NCBI GenBank assembly: GCA_963682005.1
Contig: OY820914.1
Span: 1,550,001-1,614,000, forward strand
Source of the DNA: CAIYUC01 sp963682005
GTDB lineage: Bacteria > Bacteroidota > Bacteroidia > Bacteroidales > FEN-979
Length of the DNA stretch: 64,000 nt
Reading direction: 5' to 3'
In this document: positions 21,002-33,000 of the stretch, one piece after another
Numbering within the stretch: the first letter of the stretch is position 1
How the letters are laid out: every line of letters starts with the position of its first letter
Position numbers and translations under genes: made by a program
The notes under the pieces: model-generated
What the model was told of the DNA's origin: nothing
Database searches by the model: none
Seen by the model: the letters and a program-made list of their open reading frames with translations, nothing else

Positions 21002-24000
21002 ATGAACAAACTACGATTACTATGCCTTGTTACTTCACTGTTCTTACTGAATTCACAATTCTTACAAGCCGGTCAGGTAAAAAAATCCACAACAGAAAAA
21101 GTCGCTCTCAACTGGTACCGGCACTATGCTCCGCAGGCAAAAAAGGATGCGGTGATCACGAAATCCATTCCTTATAAATACAACAGCAGGGAATGTTTTT
21201 ACATCTTTTCGTTCGATAAGGGCGGATTTGTGATTGTTTCAGCAAACGATGCTGCAACACCGGTACCTGGTTATGGTTTTGATAAAGCCATACCCGATGT
21301 TATTACAAATGAAGCAGTAAAAGGCTGGCTTGATATGTATGCAAGCCAGATTGATTCCGCATTTATTCTGAATCTTGAGCCTCAACTGACGGACGGTTTA
21401 TCGGCTTACGAAATGATTTTGAACAACCAGTTCACGGAAACAAATGCAACGGTTGTAACTCCATTGCTTACTACGGAATGGGACCAGGGATGGCCATATA
21501 ATGCATTGTGCCCTGATGGTTCTGCGACGGGTTGCGTGCCAACCGCGATGGCACAAATCATGAAATACCACAACTGGCCCCCGCAGGGCGTGGGATCATT
21601 CAGCTATGACTGGGGGAATTATGGTCCGGTACCCGGAAACAGTTTCAGCGCCAATTTCGGAGAAACATTTTACGATTTCCCCTCCATGCATGATGTTTGC
21701 ACCACGGTTGATTCCAATGTGGCCAGGCTGATGTTCCATTGCGGTGTGGCTTGTGGCGCCTTATTCAGCTACAGTACAGCGGTTGGTTACCAGGGGGGGC
21801 AGGATCCTATGACCCGGGCTTTTGTAAATTATTTCCGGTATGCTTATTCCTCCATACAATACCAGCAATCTGATTCCTATTCCGCCACGGGCTGGGATTC
21901 GCTGCTTATGGTCGAACTGGCTGCAAACCGCCCGGTTTATTACAGGGGAGACGGCAATGGTTCCCATGCTTTCGTATGCGACGGTATTGATGCTACCGGG
22001 AAATACCATTTTAATTTTGGCTGGGGCGGACAGGCAAACGGATACTTTTCGCTGAGTTTAATAGATCCCTTGTATTTCAACTTTACCAATCACCAGCATG
22101 CCGTTATCGGGATAAAACCGAATGACGGTTCAACCTTCGTAGCTGACACAATATTGAGCGGGTTTTTAGAATTCAACACCAATACAGCAATCGTAGATGG
22201 AATTACGGTTTCAGCCGAACCCGGCACGATTGTGAAGTTTGGTCCCAACAGCAGGCTCCAGGTGTTCGGTCGGTTATTCCTGGAGGGCACCCCGTCAAAT
22301 ATGATACGCATTACCGCGAGTGATACCGTGGCAGGCTGGCAGGGCATTAACTGGGATAACCGATGGATGAACCGGATGGTGATGAGCAATAACGACAGTT
22401 CCCAATTGAAATATACCCGGGTGGAATACAGCAAGGCCAGCGGCATTTCCTGTTATTGCTATGGAAGAATTGTCGTGGATCATGCTATATTTAACAATAA
22501 TTCGGCGGACTATGGCGGAGGCATAAACATAGACGAAAATCCCTTCAATATCAAAAATTCAGAGTTTTACAATAACCATGCAATGTGGGTGGGCGGAGGT
22601 GTTTTGTTTGGCGTTTCAATCAATGATTCTGTCGTTATCTGTAATAATTATTTTCATGATAATGCGGGTGATGGTGAAGGTGGAGGGCTGGCCGTCTCCG
22701 GAGGAACCAAGAGGATTTTAGTAAAGAATAATACTTTCTTTCATAACACTTCATATTATGGAGGAGGGGTGGCAATTTTAGGCGATGCTGTATTTGAATC
22801 AAATATCATTTCAAACAATTATGGTTATAAATTTAACATAGATCCATACCACTCTCCAAGCGGTGGCGCTGGAATCCATGTTGAATTTGGAACTCCAAGG
22901 ATTACAAATAACCTGTTCGTTAATAATTCCAGTGGCGTTGGTTCTGCCATGATGATCACAAACAGGCAAAACACGGATGAATTTATCATTGCAAATAATA
23001 CCATTGCATACAACACCACCATTCGCGGTTCGGTGTCAGGTGGTGCCATTATCATTTCCGAAGGCGGAAGATATGGTACCGGCTCTTATCCGAATCCGAC
23101 ATTTATAAACAACATTATTTACAACAACATCAATTCAGTTTGGGGTGTCCTCGACACGACCCAGTTCATGATGAATGTCGGGAATCAACCCATCCTGATA
23201 AATAATGACATCCAGGGTGGAAGGAACAGCATCGGTTATTTCTGGGGAAACGGCACCTACGATACAACAAGGTATATGAATAATTTTGACGCTGACCCGT
23301 TGTTTGAAAACCCGGCCGACACCATTGGTTTTACGGGGAATGCTCAAAATGCCGACTGGGGATTACAGGATGCATCGCCCTGTGTAAATACCGGATTACC
23401 AGCGGTCATCCTGCCGGAAACAGATTTTTTGGGACATCCCAGGATCTATGGCGGAAGGGTTGACCTGGGGGCCATAGAGAATCAAAACATGGTTGCGCCA
23501 TCCGCTGTCATCCTTTTTCCGGAACAACTTTCCTGGATCACGCCGTTAAATGTTCCGGACACGATGACGGCAAAGCTTTATGTCATAAACTCTCCGGGCT
23601 TTCATGTTGATTCCCTTGCCGGGTTAGGCTCCCCTTATTCCGCATTCATTGATGCGGAATTGAAGTTGTCTGTCATCCAGAATGCCGCAGTTTCCGGGTT
23701 TTTCAAAGACACCTTGAACATTTACACCAGCAATGGCCTTTACCGCCTCCGGGTTTCCGGTGAGGCCGGGTATTGCGGTACGGTTAACGGAGTATGGCAG
23801 GATTCGGTGCGGGTAATTTGCAACATAACAGTCCCTGCAGGAGACAGCCTGCGGGTTTTGCCCGGTACAAAAGTGTCCTTTGTTGAAGGAACCAGCCTGA
23901 CCATCAATGGAAGGATAACCGCAACAGGAACTTCGTCTGACTCCATATTTTTCCAACCGGTTGACCCGGCAAAAACATGGCTCGGCATGGCTTTCGCCGA

Positions 24001-26161
24001 TGGAATTTCTCCCGACAGCTCCCTGTTCCGGTTCTGCCGGATCCAGGGATGTTCCGGGGCCGGCATTTCCTGTGTTAATTACCCAAGACTGGCCGTGGAC
24101 AAGTCTGTGATCCGGTTAAACACAATGGGTTTTTCGATTAATAACGGATCAAACATTAAGGTTACATCGAGCCGGATCGAACAAAACTATGATCACTATT
24201 CGGGGGGCGGTTTTTACGTTTATGGATCAAGTCCACAAATCACAGGCAATATCATTCAATACAATACCGCCGCTTCCGGTGCCGGACTGCAAATTATAGC
24301 ATCATCGGGTACCCTCGAAAACAATTTTATAAATAATAATCGCACGACTGGCGGCGTAGGTGGTGGCATTGCCATGATCATGCCATCTTCTGATCTTACA
24401 TGCATCAATAATGTCATCGTGAATAACAGCGCTCATGATGGTCAAGGTGGGGGAATCCTTATTTCCGAAGGGGCCCCGATCCTCTGCAATAACACGATAG
24501 CATTTAACACCTCTGATGTAAATGGTGGTGGAATTTCCTTTTATGCAGCAAATCCCCTGGTAACAAATTCAATCTTGTATGGAAACGTTTCCCCCCAGGG
24601 AAATCAGATATTCTTCACAAACGGAATCCCTGGTTTTAAAAATTGTGATATTGAGGGAGGAATTCAGAATATCCTTAATGGAAATGCATCAAATGATAAT
24701 CCTGCTTTTGACTATACAGGGATAGATGAAAACAACATCGATGCGAACCCGGACTTTTCAGAGGAACCGGGTGGGGCAGGATACTATTTCAGCGGGTTTG
24801 CAGCAAACTGGCGGCTGAATCAGGGTTCGCCATGCATTAACCACGGCACACCTGACATAACAGGGCTCGGAATACCTGCCCTGGACGTTTACGAAGGTGT
24901 CAGGGTAAAGCAGGATACGATTGACATGGGTGCCTCCGAATTTGATCCTGATGCCTTCAGGACTATCACGGGATTTTGTAATTATTTCAACCTGGCAGGC
25001 ACACCGCTCGATTCACTATGGGTCATCCTGGAGAAGGATTCAACCCCGGTAGATTCGTCTTTTACGGCAACAAACGGATCTTATTCCCTCGACCATGTAT
25101 TCAATGGGCAGTATAATGCAAAATTCAGGACCACCAGGCCCTGGGCGGGGGTGAACAGTACGGATGCACTGAAGATCCAGCGTCATTTTGCTGCGCTGGA
25201 ATTGCTCACAGAACCGGTATCGCTCCAGGCCGCGGATGTAAACAACAGCGGAAGCATCAACGGCACAGACGCCCTGAAGGTGAAACGCAGGTTCACAGGA
25301 ATGGATTCCGGCTTTGACCGGGGGGATTGGACCTTCGCAAAGCCTGTCACGGGCGGGGACTCCGTGACCATTAACGGAAGTGATGTTGCACAGAATTTCT
25401 ACGGATTATGTGTCGGAGATGTAAATGGATCAAATATCCCTTCCGGACTCAAGAATTCTGCAACCCTTTATTTTGCCTACCAGGGCTTGGTTAAAGTCCG
25501 GCCAGGGGAGGAATTTGAGATCCCGCTGACGATCAGCCAGGCGCTCCGGTTATCCGCAGTTTCACTGGTCCTGAATTTCCCTGCTGCTCAATTGACCATT
25601 CAGGATGTTGTTTTTGCCGGGGATAATCCGGTCTTTAATATTACAGGCGGGGAACTCCGGTTCGCCTGGTCAAACATTGCACCCCTTGTTGTCGGGCAGG
25701 GAGATACACTGTTATTGCTTAAGCTGAAAACAACCACCCAATTTCCTCCGGGGGGTGAGATCAGGATTACCCTTGGGCCGGAAAGTGAGCTCGCTGATGA
25801 ATTCACCAATGTGATCGATGGGGTTACGCTATTCCTCCCGGTGATCGGGTATCTTCCCGCCAACGGGATCGCAGAAAACATTTCCTCCTTCATGAGACTC
25901 AATGTATTTCCCAATCCCGTAAAGCAAACGATCAATCTTGAAATTGCCCTGTCAGTTGAAGATGATATTAAAGTTGAACTCCTTTCTGTTTATGGACAAA
26001 TATTAAAAACCTGGGAATTTGAAATTCCGGGAAATGAAAAATGCATCCGGAAACTTGATGTTTCAGACTGTTCTCCGGGGATCTGTTTTCTCAGGGTCCG
26101 TTCCGGCAACCGGGGGATGCCCGGTGAAAAGACATTGAAGATCGTTATTTCGAAAAATTAA
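21002..26161 (+). CDS. Secreted C10 (streptopain-family) peptidase with parallel beta-helices, X-dockerin-cohesin cassette and T9SS sorting domain
   Basis: A 1719-residue protein. The signal peptide is residues 1-23 (ending LQAGQ). Residues 27-130 resemble the Spi/C10 propeptide (GGFVIVSAND...PVPGY). The C10 domain (about 153-370) has catalytic Cys178 in TGCVPTAMAQIMKYH and His322 in GSHAFVCDG, followed by HFNFGWGG, so it should be an active cysteine protease made as a zymogen. Two right-handed parallel beta-helix regions (380-830 and 930-1320) follow; the first ends in a choice-of-anchor-Q-like motif (DFLGHPRIYGGRVDLGAIE). An Ig-like spacer separates them. The cassette comes last: X (1320-1380), dockerin-like (1380-1478), cohesin-like (1485-1620) and T9SS type A (1630-1719, near LNVFPNP). 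It starts 32 bases after the preceding gene, so it is probably co-transcribed with it. Confidence 0.94.
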   Translation: MNKLRLLCLVTSLFLLNSQFLQAGQVKKSTTEKVALNWYRHYAPQAKKDAVITKSIPYKYNSRECFYIFSFDKGGFVIVSANDAATPVPGYGFDKAIPDVITNEAVKGWLDMYASQIDSAFILNLEPQLTDGLSAYEMILNNQFTETNATVVTPLLTTEWDQGWPYNALCPDGSATGCVPTAMAQIMKYHNWPPQGVGSFSYDWGNYGPVPGNSFSANFGETFYDFPSMHDVCTTVDSNVARLMFHCGVACGALFSYSTAVGYQGGQDPMTRAFVNYFRYAYSSIQYQQSDSYSATGWDSLLMVELAANRPVYYRGDGNGSHAFVCDGIDATGKYHFNFGWGGQANGYFSLSLIDPLYFNFTNHQHAVIGIKPNDGSTFVADTILSGFLEFNTNTAIVDGITVSAEPGTIVKFGPNSRLQVFGRLFLEGTPSNMIRITASDTVAGWQGINWDNRWMNRMVMSNNDSSQLKYTRVEYSKASGISCYCYGRIVVDHAIFNNNSADYGGGINIDENPFNIKNSEFYNNHAMWVGGGVLFGVSINDSVVICNNYFHDNAGDGEGGGLAVSGGTKRILVKNNTFFHNTSYYGGGVAILGDAVFESNIISNNYGYKFNIDPYHSPSGGAGIHVEFGTPRITNNLFVNNSSGVGSAMMITNRQNTDEFIIANNTIAYNTTIRGSVSGGAIIISEGGRYGTGSYPNPTFINNIIYNNINSVWGVLDTTQFMMNVGNQPILINNDIQGGRNSIGYFWGNGTYDTTRYMNNFDADPLFENPADTIGFTGNAQNADWGLQDASPCVNTGLPAVILPETDFLGHPRIYGGRVDLGAIENQNMVAPSAVILFPEQLSWITPLNVPDTMTAKLYVINSPGFHVDSLAGLGSPYSAFIDAELKLSVIQNAAVSGFFKDTLNIYTSNGLYRLRVSGEAGYCGTVNGVWQDSVRVICNITVPAGDSLRVLPGTKVSFVEGTSLTINGRITATGTSSDSIFFQPVDPAKTWLGMAFADGISPDSSLFRFCRIQGCSGAGISCVNYPRLAVDKSVIRLNTMGFSINNGSNIKVTSSRIEQNYDHYSGGGFYVYGSSPQITGNIIQYNTAASGAGLQIIASSGTLENNFINNNRTTGGVGGGIAMIMPSSDLTCINNVIVNNSAHDGQGGGILISEGAPILCNNTIAFNTSDVNGGGISFYAANPLVTNSILYGNVSPQGNQIFFTNGIPGFKNCDIEGGIQNILNGNASNDNPAFDYTGIDENNIDANPDFSEEPGGAGYYFSGFAANWRLNQGSPCINHGTPDITGLGIPALDVYEGVRVKQDTIDMGASEFDPDAFRTITGFCNYFNLAGTPLDSLWVILEKDSTPVDSSFTATNGSYSLDHVFNGQYNAKFRTTRPWAGVNSTDALKIQRHFAALELLTEPVSLQAADVNNSGSINGTDALKVKRRFTGMDSGFDRGDWTFAKPVTGGDSVTINGSDVAQNFYGLCVGDVNGSNIPSGLKNSATLYFAYQGLVKVRPGEEFEIPLTISQALRLSAVSLVLNFPAAQLTIQDVVFAGDNPVFNITGGELRFAWSNIAPLVVGQGDTLLLLKLKTTTQFPPGGEIRITLGPESELADEFTNVIDGVTLFLPVIGYLPANGIAENISSFMRLNVFPNPVKQTINLEIALSVEDDIKVELLSVYGQILKTWEFEIPGNEKCIRKLDVSDCSPGICFLRVRSGNRGMPGEKTLKIVISKN

Positions 26162-26201
26162 CGTAATATTTACGTAAAAATAAAATGTTTTATTATCTTT
26201 A
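26161..26201 (+). promoter_or_regulatory. Palindrome and possible -7 promoter element before the gene at 26234
   Basis: ACGTAA-TAT-TTACGT (26161-26175) is a short perfect palindrome overlapping the previous stop codon. TATCTTTA at 26194-26201 fits the Bacteroidota -7 element in seven of eight positions, but no TTTG lies 19 or 20 bases upstream. The ATG follows 32 bases later. Confidence 0.35.
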
Positions 26202-26233
26202 GTTCCTTAAAAAACACAAATAATCGGTAAACC

Positions 26234-29200
26234 ATGAAAAAGATCTTTACGAAAGCAGCAATACTTGTGATCATCCTGTTTTTCAGCCTGGATTTTGCAA
26301 CCGCGGGGAATGCCCCGGTCACGACAATTCCGGCAGTTAAGGCTTGTCCGGGAGGGGCTGTAGTTCTCCCGGTCACGGTAACCGGCTTTACGGGAATCTC
26401 TTCCATCTCTCTCAGGATAGAATATGATGCTGCCGTTATGACATTTGGGAGCGTTTCAAATGTTAATTCCGCTTTTGCAGGGTTAATGTCGAACGACCTT
26501 GTTTCTTCAGGGACGATCCATAAGATCATGATTGCCTGGACGGATGTCACCGCACAAAGCCTCGCAAACGGGAGCAAATTATTTGACCTCAATTTTACAT
26601 ATATCTCTGGAACAACAGCCGTGAATTTTAACAATATAGTTAACGGCGGAAGTGAGTGCGAATATGCCGATGTGAACGGAGATGCGATGAATGATACGCC
26701 GGATGCAACCTATTATATAAACGGGCAGGTCAGCACCAATGCAGTCGGAACACCCGGAACGATCACAGGGTCGGCGAGTGTTTGTGCGGGTGTTAGCGGA
26801 ATTGCCTATTCAGTTCCTGCGGTTACCAATGCATCAACCTATGTCTGGAGTTATTCAGGTACCGGGGTAACCATTGTCAACCCCGGGAATACAAATTCAA
26901 TCACCATCAATTTTTCAGTCGTCGCAACCTCCGGAAATTTGACTGTATATGGTACAAATACCTGTGGGAACGGTCCGACATCCGCGCCTCTTGCCATTAC
27001 CGTAAACCCGATCCCTTCCGTTACGAACAACCCATTATCCAAACAGATCTGCAGCGGATCATCCACTGGTATTGCGCTGACATCGGGCGTATCCGGAACA
27101 ACATTTTCATGGACAGCGACCCCAAGCTCAGGCAATGTTTCGGGATTCCTGGCCGGAAGCGGGACAACGATAAACCAGACACTTTCGAATTCCGGGTATT
27201 CCGTAGAAACGGTTACGTATCACATCACTCCCTCGGCCAATGGATGTACAGGGGCAATAGCAGATTATGTAGTGACAGTTTACCCTGTACCAAATGTTTC
27301 AAACAACCCGCTCAGCAAACAGATCTGCAGCGGTTCCGCCACCAGTATTACGCTGACATCAAATGTCGCCGGCACCACGTTTACCTGGACAGCGGCTCTT
27401 ACTTCCGGGACTGTTACAGGATTTTCCGGAGGGAGCGGCACTCAACTAAACCAGACACTTGTGAATACCGCATATACCATCGGAACGGTCACCTATCATA
27501 TTACCCCTTTGGCAAATACCTGTACCGGTACCGCAGTGGATTATGTCGTTACAGTCTATCCTGTGGCAGATGTATATTTTAATCCGTCATCTCTTACGAT
27601 ATGCAGCCAGCAAACTGCAAGCATCAATCTCCTTTCACATGTAACGGGAACGACATTTACCTGGACCGCATCTCTGACCACCGGCACTGCCACGGGTTTT
27701 TCAAACGGCACCGGATCATCGATCAGCCAGGTGCTTACAAACACCGGCACAACCACAGCAACCGTAACGTATGTTGTAACACCGACAGCCAATTCCTGTA
27801 CAGGTACTTTGTCGAGCATTGTCGTTACAATCAATCCTAAACCGGCATTAACAACATCGCCCTTAACAGCATCCATCTGTTCAGGTTCAACAACAAATAT
27901 CATCTTAACAGCCAATGTTACCGGTACTACCTTTGCCTGGACAGTTAATCAGACCGGTGTTACGGGCGCTTCAGCCGGCAGCGGCAGCACCATTGCACAG
28001 ACACTGGTGACCAGCGGTGCCGTTTCCGGAACGGCCACCTATCACATCACGCCGTCTGCGAACGCATGTACAGGTACGGTAACGGATTATGTTGTCACCG
28101 TGAATCCAATCCCCGCTATAACCACCACTCCGCTAAGCAAGACCATTTGCAGCGGGTTATCCACCAATATTGCCCTGACCGCAAGTGTCACAGGAACCAC
28201 ATTCACCTGGACGGCTGATGGCAGTTCTGCAAATATCACCGGGTTCTCGGCCGGAAGCGGTTCAACAATCAACCAGGTACTGAACAACACGGGAAATACG
28301 AACGAAACGGCAACGTACCATATAACACCGGCAGCAAACAGCTGTTCAGGCTCTGTCACAAATTATGTCGTGACCGTGAATCCAAAACCGGCCATTCCCG
28401 GCACAGTCACCGGGCAGACCATGGTTTTACCCGGCCAGACAGGCGTTGTTTATTCTGTACCAACTATCGTCAATGCGACCGGGTATGAATGGACTCTTCC
28501 TAATGGAGCTGCGATCACAGCAGGCGCCAATACGAATACGATCACCGTTACCTTCTCCCTGTCAGCCGTCTCCGGTTGTATCTCCGTTCACGGGACAAAC
28601 AATTGCGGCAACGGTCCGGAATCCGCCTGCCTGAATGTGAGTCTTGGGTTCAACATTACAGGAACCTTCAAGTACAACAATGCAGCAAATACCCCCCTTG
28701 ATTCATTGTGGGTGATTTTAAAACAGAATGGCGTGAAGATTGACTCGGTCAGGACGAACCTGCTGGGTGCATTTTCATTCACCGGCAAGCCGAATGGAAC
28801 CTATACGATCAGGGCAACGACAAAAAAACCTTTTATGAATGCCAATGGAACGGATGCCCTCCTGGTGCAATATCATTTTATCGGCAATCCACTGCTCACC
28901 ATACCTGCAAGGATTACAGCAGCAGATGTGAACAACAGCGGATCTGTCAATGGCACAGATGCACTGAAAATAAAACAGCGGTTTGTTGGTGCGATAACTT
29001 CTTTTGACCGGGGAGACTGGACATTCGAAAAAACAACAGGCTCATCCACCATTTATGTAAAAACCGCGGATAAGGATACGATCATCGTTTCAGGAGCAGA
29101 TGTCAGCCAGGCCTTTTACGGGCTTTGCGCTGGTGATGTCAACGGGTCAAACGTACCATCAACGGGAGCGAAATCATCCGCAGGGATCGGCCTTCTGTAC

Positions 29201-29878
29201 AAAGATCTTCTCAAAATAAAACCGGGTGACGAATTTAATATCCCTGTTTATGCCGAGCAGGAATTGTCTGTTGCCGCCATTTCACTGATCGTGAATTTCC
29301 CAAAGGACCTGATAACAGTGGAGGAAATCACTTCAGTGGCAGGAGCAATAATTTATTCAGTGAACAATGGTGAGGCGAAGATCGCATGGTCGGAAATTGA
29401 ACCGGTCACATTCAGGAAAGGAGAGCCGGTGTTCATACTGAAAGCACAGGCTACAAGCAAGTTTACGCCCGGGCAATCAGTCCGGATCGGAATTCGCGAG
29501 GAAAGTGAATTTGCCGATGTCTTTGCCACGCCCATACCCGGTGTTGAATTGTCGGCCCCAATCATTGAGCCCATGGCCGCGATCGATATGGATAAAGACG
29601 AATCTGTAATTACCGGTCTGACCGTTTATCCGAACCCGGCCAGGGACGTTGTTACTGTTGATTATCAAACCATCGATGCTTCAGTGATTGAGATCAGCCT
29701 GCATTCCATACTCGGACAGATCATTCTTTCAAAAGAATTCAGTCATGGAACCGGCGGGGAATTCAAAGATCAAATTTCAACAACCAATCTGCAGGAGGGC
29801 GTTTATTTTCTCAGGATCACTGAAAAAGGAAATACGAATGCAGAAATTCTGAATACCAGGCTTGTTATCCGGAAATAA
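26234..29878 (+). CDS. Scaffoldin-like secreted protein: N-terminal cohesin, PKD-like repeats, X-dockerin-cohesin cassette, T9SS sorting domain
   Basis: A 1214-residue protein. The signal peptide is residues 1-24 (ending FATAG). A cohesin-like domain opens the mature protein (25-169, SISLRIEYDAAVMTF...). One PKD-like domain (170-258), five tandem PKD-like repeats of about 90 residues (260-716, each with the pattern NPLSKQICSGSAT..I.LTS...GTTFTWTA) and another PKD-like domain (717-800) form a stalk. Then come the X module (805-860), a longer dockerin-like module (862-977, loops DVNNSGSVNGTD and GDVNGSN), a second cohesin-like domain (985-1120) and T9SS type A (1128-1214). There is no enzyme domain. 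Two cohesins plus a dockerin on a long repeat stalk is what would be expected of a scaffold. It is a tandem paralogue of the gene at 30068. Confidence 0.92.
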   Translation: MKKIFTKAAILVIILFFSLDFATAGNAPVTTIPAVKACPGGAVVLPVTVTGFTGISSISLRIEYDAAVMTFGSVSNVNSAFAGLMSNDLVSSGTIHKIMIAWTDVTAQSLANGSKLFDLNFTYISGTTAVNFNNIVNGGSECEYADVNGDAMNDTPDATYYINGQVSTNAVGTPGTITGSASVCAGVSGIAYSVPAVTNASTYVWSYSGTGVTIVNPGNTNSITINFSVVATSGNLTVYGTNTCGNGPTSAPLAITVNPIPSVTNNPLSKQICSGSSTGIALTSGVSGTTFSWTATPSSGNVSGFLAGSGTTINQTLSNSGYSVETVTYHITPSANGCTGAIADYVVTVYPVPNVSNNPLSKQICSGSATSITLTSNVAGTTFTWTAALTSGTVTGFSGGSGTQLNQTLVNTAYTIGTVTYHITPLANTCTGTAVDYVVTVYPVADVYFNPSSLTICSQQTASINLLSHVTGTTFTWTASLTTGTATGFSNGTGSSISQVLTNTGTTTATVTYVVTPTANSCTGTLSSIVVTINPKPALTTSPLTASICSGSTTNIILTANVTGTTFAWTVNQTGVTGASAGSGSTIAQTLVTSGAVSGTATYHITPSANACTGTVTDYVVTVNPIPAITTTPLSKTICSGLSTNIALTASVTGTTFTWTADGSSANITGFSAGSGSTINQVLNNTGNTNETATYHITPAANSCSGSVTNYVVTVNPKPAIPGTVTGQTMVLPGQTGVVYSVPTIVNATGYEWTLPNGAAITAGANTNTITVTFSLSAVSGCISVHGTNNCGNGPESACLNVSLGFNITGTFKYNNAANTPLDSLWVILKQNGVKIDSVRTNLLGAFSFTGKPNGTYTIRATTKKPFMNANGTDALLVQYHFIGNPLLTIPARITAADVNNSGSVNGTDALKIKQRFVGAITSFDRGDWTFEKTTGSSTIYVKTADKDTIIVSGADVSQAFYGLCAGDVNGSNVPSTGAKSSAGIGLLYKDLLKIKPGDEFNIPVYAEQELSVAAISLIVNFPKDLITVEEITSVAGAIIYSVNNGEAKIAWSEIEPVTFRKGEPVFILKAQATSKFTPGQSVRIGIREESEFADVFATPIPGVELSAPIIEPMAAIDMDKDESVITGLTVYPNPARDVVTVDYQTIDASVIEISLHSILGQIILSKEFSHGTGGEFKDQISTTNLQEGVYFLRITEKGNTNAEILNTRLVIRK

Positions 29879-29934
29879 AACTTCCGGGCCTTTCTTGTCA
29901 TCCTGTTTTTCGAGCTGATTCATCGCTTGGTAAA

Positions 29935-29954
29935 ACCTGCGTCTCAGAGCAGGT
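29935..29954 (+). terminator. Small hairpin after the gene at 26234
   Basis: ACCTGC (29935-29940) and GCAGGT (29949-29954) can pair around an 8-base loop. It lies 57 bases after the stop codon with only a short T-rich stretch beyond. It is a weak terminator candidate. Confidence 0.3.
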
Positions 29955-29986
29955 GGATTTTATATTACTCTAACTTGCTGTTTTTG

Positions 29987-30016
29987 AAGTGCCGGATTTA
30001 AAGATCCCTGGCACTT
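29987..30016 (+). terminator. Hairpin terminator between the scaffoldin-like paralogues
   Basis: AAGTGCC (29987-29993) pairs with GGCACTT (30010-30016), and inner GGAT pairs with ATCC. The right arm runs into TTTTC. It lies 109 bases after the stop at 29878 and 52 bases before the next ATG, so it would separate the two transcripts. Confidence 0.5.
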
Positions 30017-30067
30017 TTCAGATAGAATTTCTGTTGTACACACGTAATTTCAGAAATACCAGGTAAT

Positions 30068-33000
30068 ATGAAAAATCTTGTCCCGAAAACCATTTTGTTC
30101 ACCATTTTCCTTCTATTCTTCATGGGGTATGCAAGTGGTGTAAATGCCCCGGTAACCACAATCCCTTCAATAACCGGTTGTCCCGGAGGTGCAGCCCTCC
30201 TTCCTGTAACTGTTACAGGATTCAACGGAATCACTGCAATTTCCCTGAGAATACAGTACGACACTGCTGTGATAAAATTTGTGTCATTGACCAGCAGCGA
30301 CACTGCTTTGCACGAATTAATGTACAATGATCTGCCCGTATCAGGCTCCATCCGGAAGATCCTTGTGGCCTGGTCTGATGCAATACCAAGATCGATCTCA
30401 GACGGAAACAAATTGTTCGATCTGAACTTTATTTTCAAGTCCGGAACAGCTGCCATCACATTCAATAATGATATTAATGACGGTGTTGAGTGTGAATATG
30501 CCGGTCCTGAAGGGGATGCACTCATTGACACGCCGACTGCATTTTATTACATAAACGGACAGGTAACGAACAATGCTGTTGGAATGCCGGGAGCGATCAA
30601 CGGAGCCACCTCCGTTTGTGCCGGTGCAACCGGAATTATTTATACGGTGCCAGTGATCACAAACGCAACAACATATTTTTGGAATTATTCCGGTAACGGG
30701 GAAACCATTACACAGCCCGGAGGTCCGAATTCGGTGACGCTTGATTTTGCAATTGGAGCAACTTCTGGAAATTTGACTGTTTACGGCTCAAGCAGCTGTG
30801 GAGCCGGTCCTGTATCATCTCTTGCCATTACGGTGAATCCATATCCTTCACTGACCAATTTCCCGTTAAACAAGCAGATCTGTAACGGAACAGCCACTAA
30901 TATCACGCTTACCTCGGATGTTTCGGGAGCCCAGTTCACCTGGAACTGTTCGCCGAGTTCCGGCAATGTCACCGGTTATTCTGACAATTCAGTGCCTACG
31001 TTCGCCATCAACCAGACCCTTCACAATACAGGGTATTCCATTGAAACAGTCACATACCACATAACTCCGATCGCAAATGGCTGCAGCGGGGCTGTTACGG
31101 ATTATACCGTTACCGTTTACCCTGCAGCAAATGTGTCCAACAACCCGTTAAGCAAGCAGATCTGCAGTGGTTCAGCCACCAATATATCACTTACATCGAA
31201 TGTTAACGGCACAACTTTTACCTGGACTGCCACACTGACTTCCGGGTCTGTTACCGGATTTTCTTCGGGGAGCGATACGCAGATCAACCAGGTACTGGTC
31301 AATACTGCCTATACCATCGGAACAGTCAAATACCACATTACGCCTTCTGCCAATGGTTGTCAGGGGACAGCGGTTGATTATATCGTCACCGTTTATCCGG
31401 TGGCGGATGTTTATTTCAATCCTGCTGCCCAAACGATCTGTTCCCAAAACGCAACGAATATCCAGAACCTTTCACATGTGGCGGGACCGACCTTTGCCTG
31501 GACAGCCTCGCCAAGTTCAGCTAATGTCACCGGTTTTTCAGGCGGATCAGGCAGCACGATCAGCCAGACGCTGACAAATTCAGGAACAACGCCGGAAACA
31601 GTGACTTACACGGTCACACCTACTGCAAATAGCTGCATCGGAACAGCGGCAAGTGTCATTGTAACGGTGAATCCGAAACCCGCATTGACCACAACCCCGT
31701 TAGCAGTATCAATCTGCTCTGGTGAAACGACCGCCATTTTATTAACGGCAAATGTTGCTGGAACAATATTCACCTGGACGGCTGCAGCAAGCTCTGTCAA
31801 TATCACCGGTTTCTCTTCGGGAAGCGGGAACAATATTTCTCAAACCCTCGCTAATGGCGGGGCAACTGTGGAAACGGTCACCTATCATATTACTCCTTCG
31901 GCGAACGGATGTATGGGTACAGCGGTAGATTATGTCGTATCCGTAAACCCGGTTCCTTCTGTTACCAACAGCCCGTTGAGCCAGACCATGTGTACGGATC
32001 TCTCAACAGGAATCAGCCTCACATCAACAGTGGCCGGAGCCACATATACCTGGACGGCCGATGGCAGTTCGGTAAATATCACGGGCTACTCAGCCGGCAG
32101 CGGGACAATCATCAGCCAGGTATTGATCAATACCGGAAATACTAACGAGACGGCGACATATCACATAATTCCTGTTATCAGCAATTGTTCAGGTCCCCAG
32201 GTGAATTATATTGTTACTGTGAATCCCAGGCCTGCTGCAGCGGGAATCGTGAGTGGTCCCGTGATGGTTCTTCCCGGACAAAGTGGTGTAAGCTATTCCG
32301 TTCCTCAAATTATCAATGCGGCACATTATGAATGGACTGTCTCTCCCGGAGCAATTATTACATCAAATCCCGATAATGACACCATTGTTGTAACATTTCC
32401 GCTGAACGCAGTTTCCGGGTGCATCTCCGTTCATGGAACAAATAACTGCGGAGATGGCGATGAATCAGCCTGCCTGAATGTGAGCCTTGGATTTAATATC
32501 ACCGGCACCTTCACATACAATAACGCGGCAAATACACCGCTTGATTCATTGTGGGTGTTTTTAAAGCAAAATGGGGTTAAGATCGATTCAACCCGAACCA
32601 ACCTTTCCGGGAACTTTACCTTTACAGGAAAGCCAAATGGCATTTATACGATCAGGGCAAGTACAGGCAAACCTTTTATGGGGGCGAATGGAACAGATGC
32701 CCAAAATATAAAGAAGCACTTTGTTGGGATCGCATATTTGACTACACCGATTCGCACGACGTCCGGGGATGTTAATAATACTGAATATATCAATGGAACA
32801 GATGCGTTAAGAGTCGAGCGAAGATTTGTTGAATTAGATAATTTTTTTGTCAGGGGAGACTGGACATTCCAGAAAGTTAACAGCGCATTTATTATTGATT
32901 CAGCACATATTGACAGAGATACAATCATTATAAGCGGTACCGATATCCAGGCAAATTTTTACGGACTCACGGTCGGTGATGTAAACGGTACAAATACGCC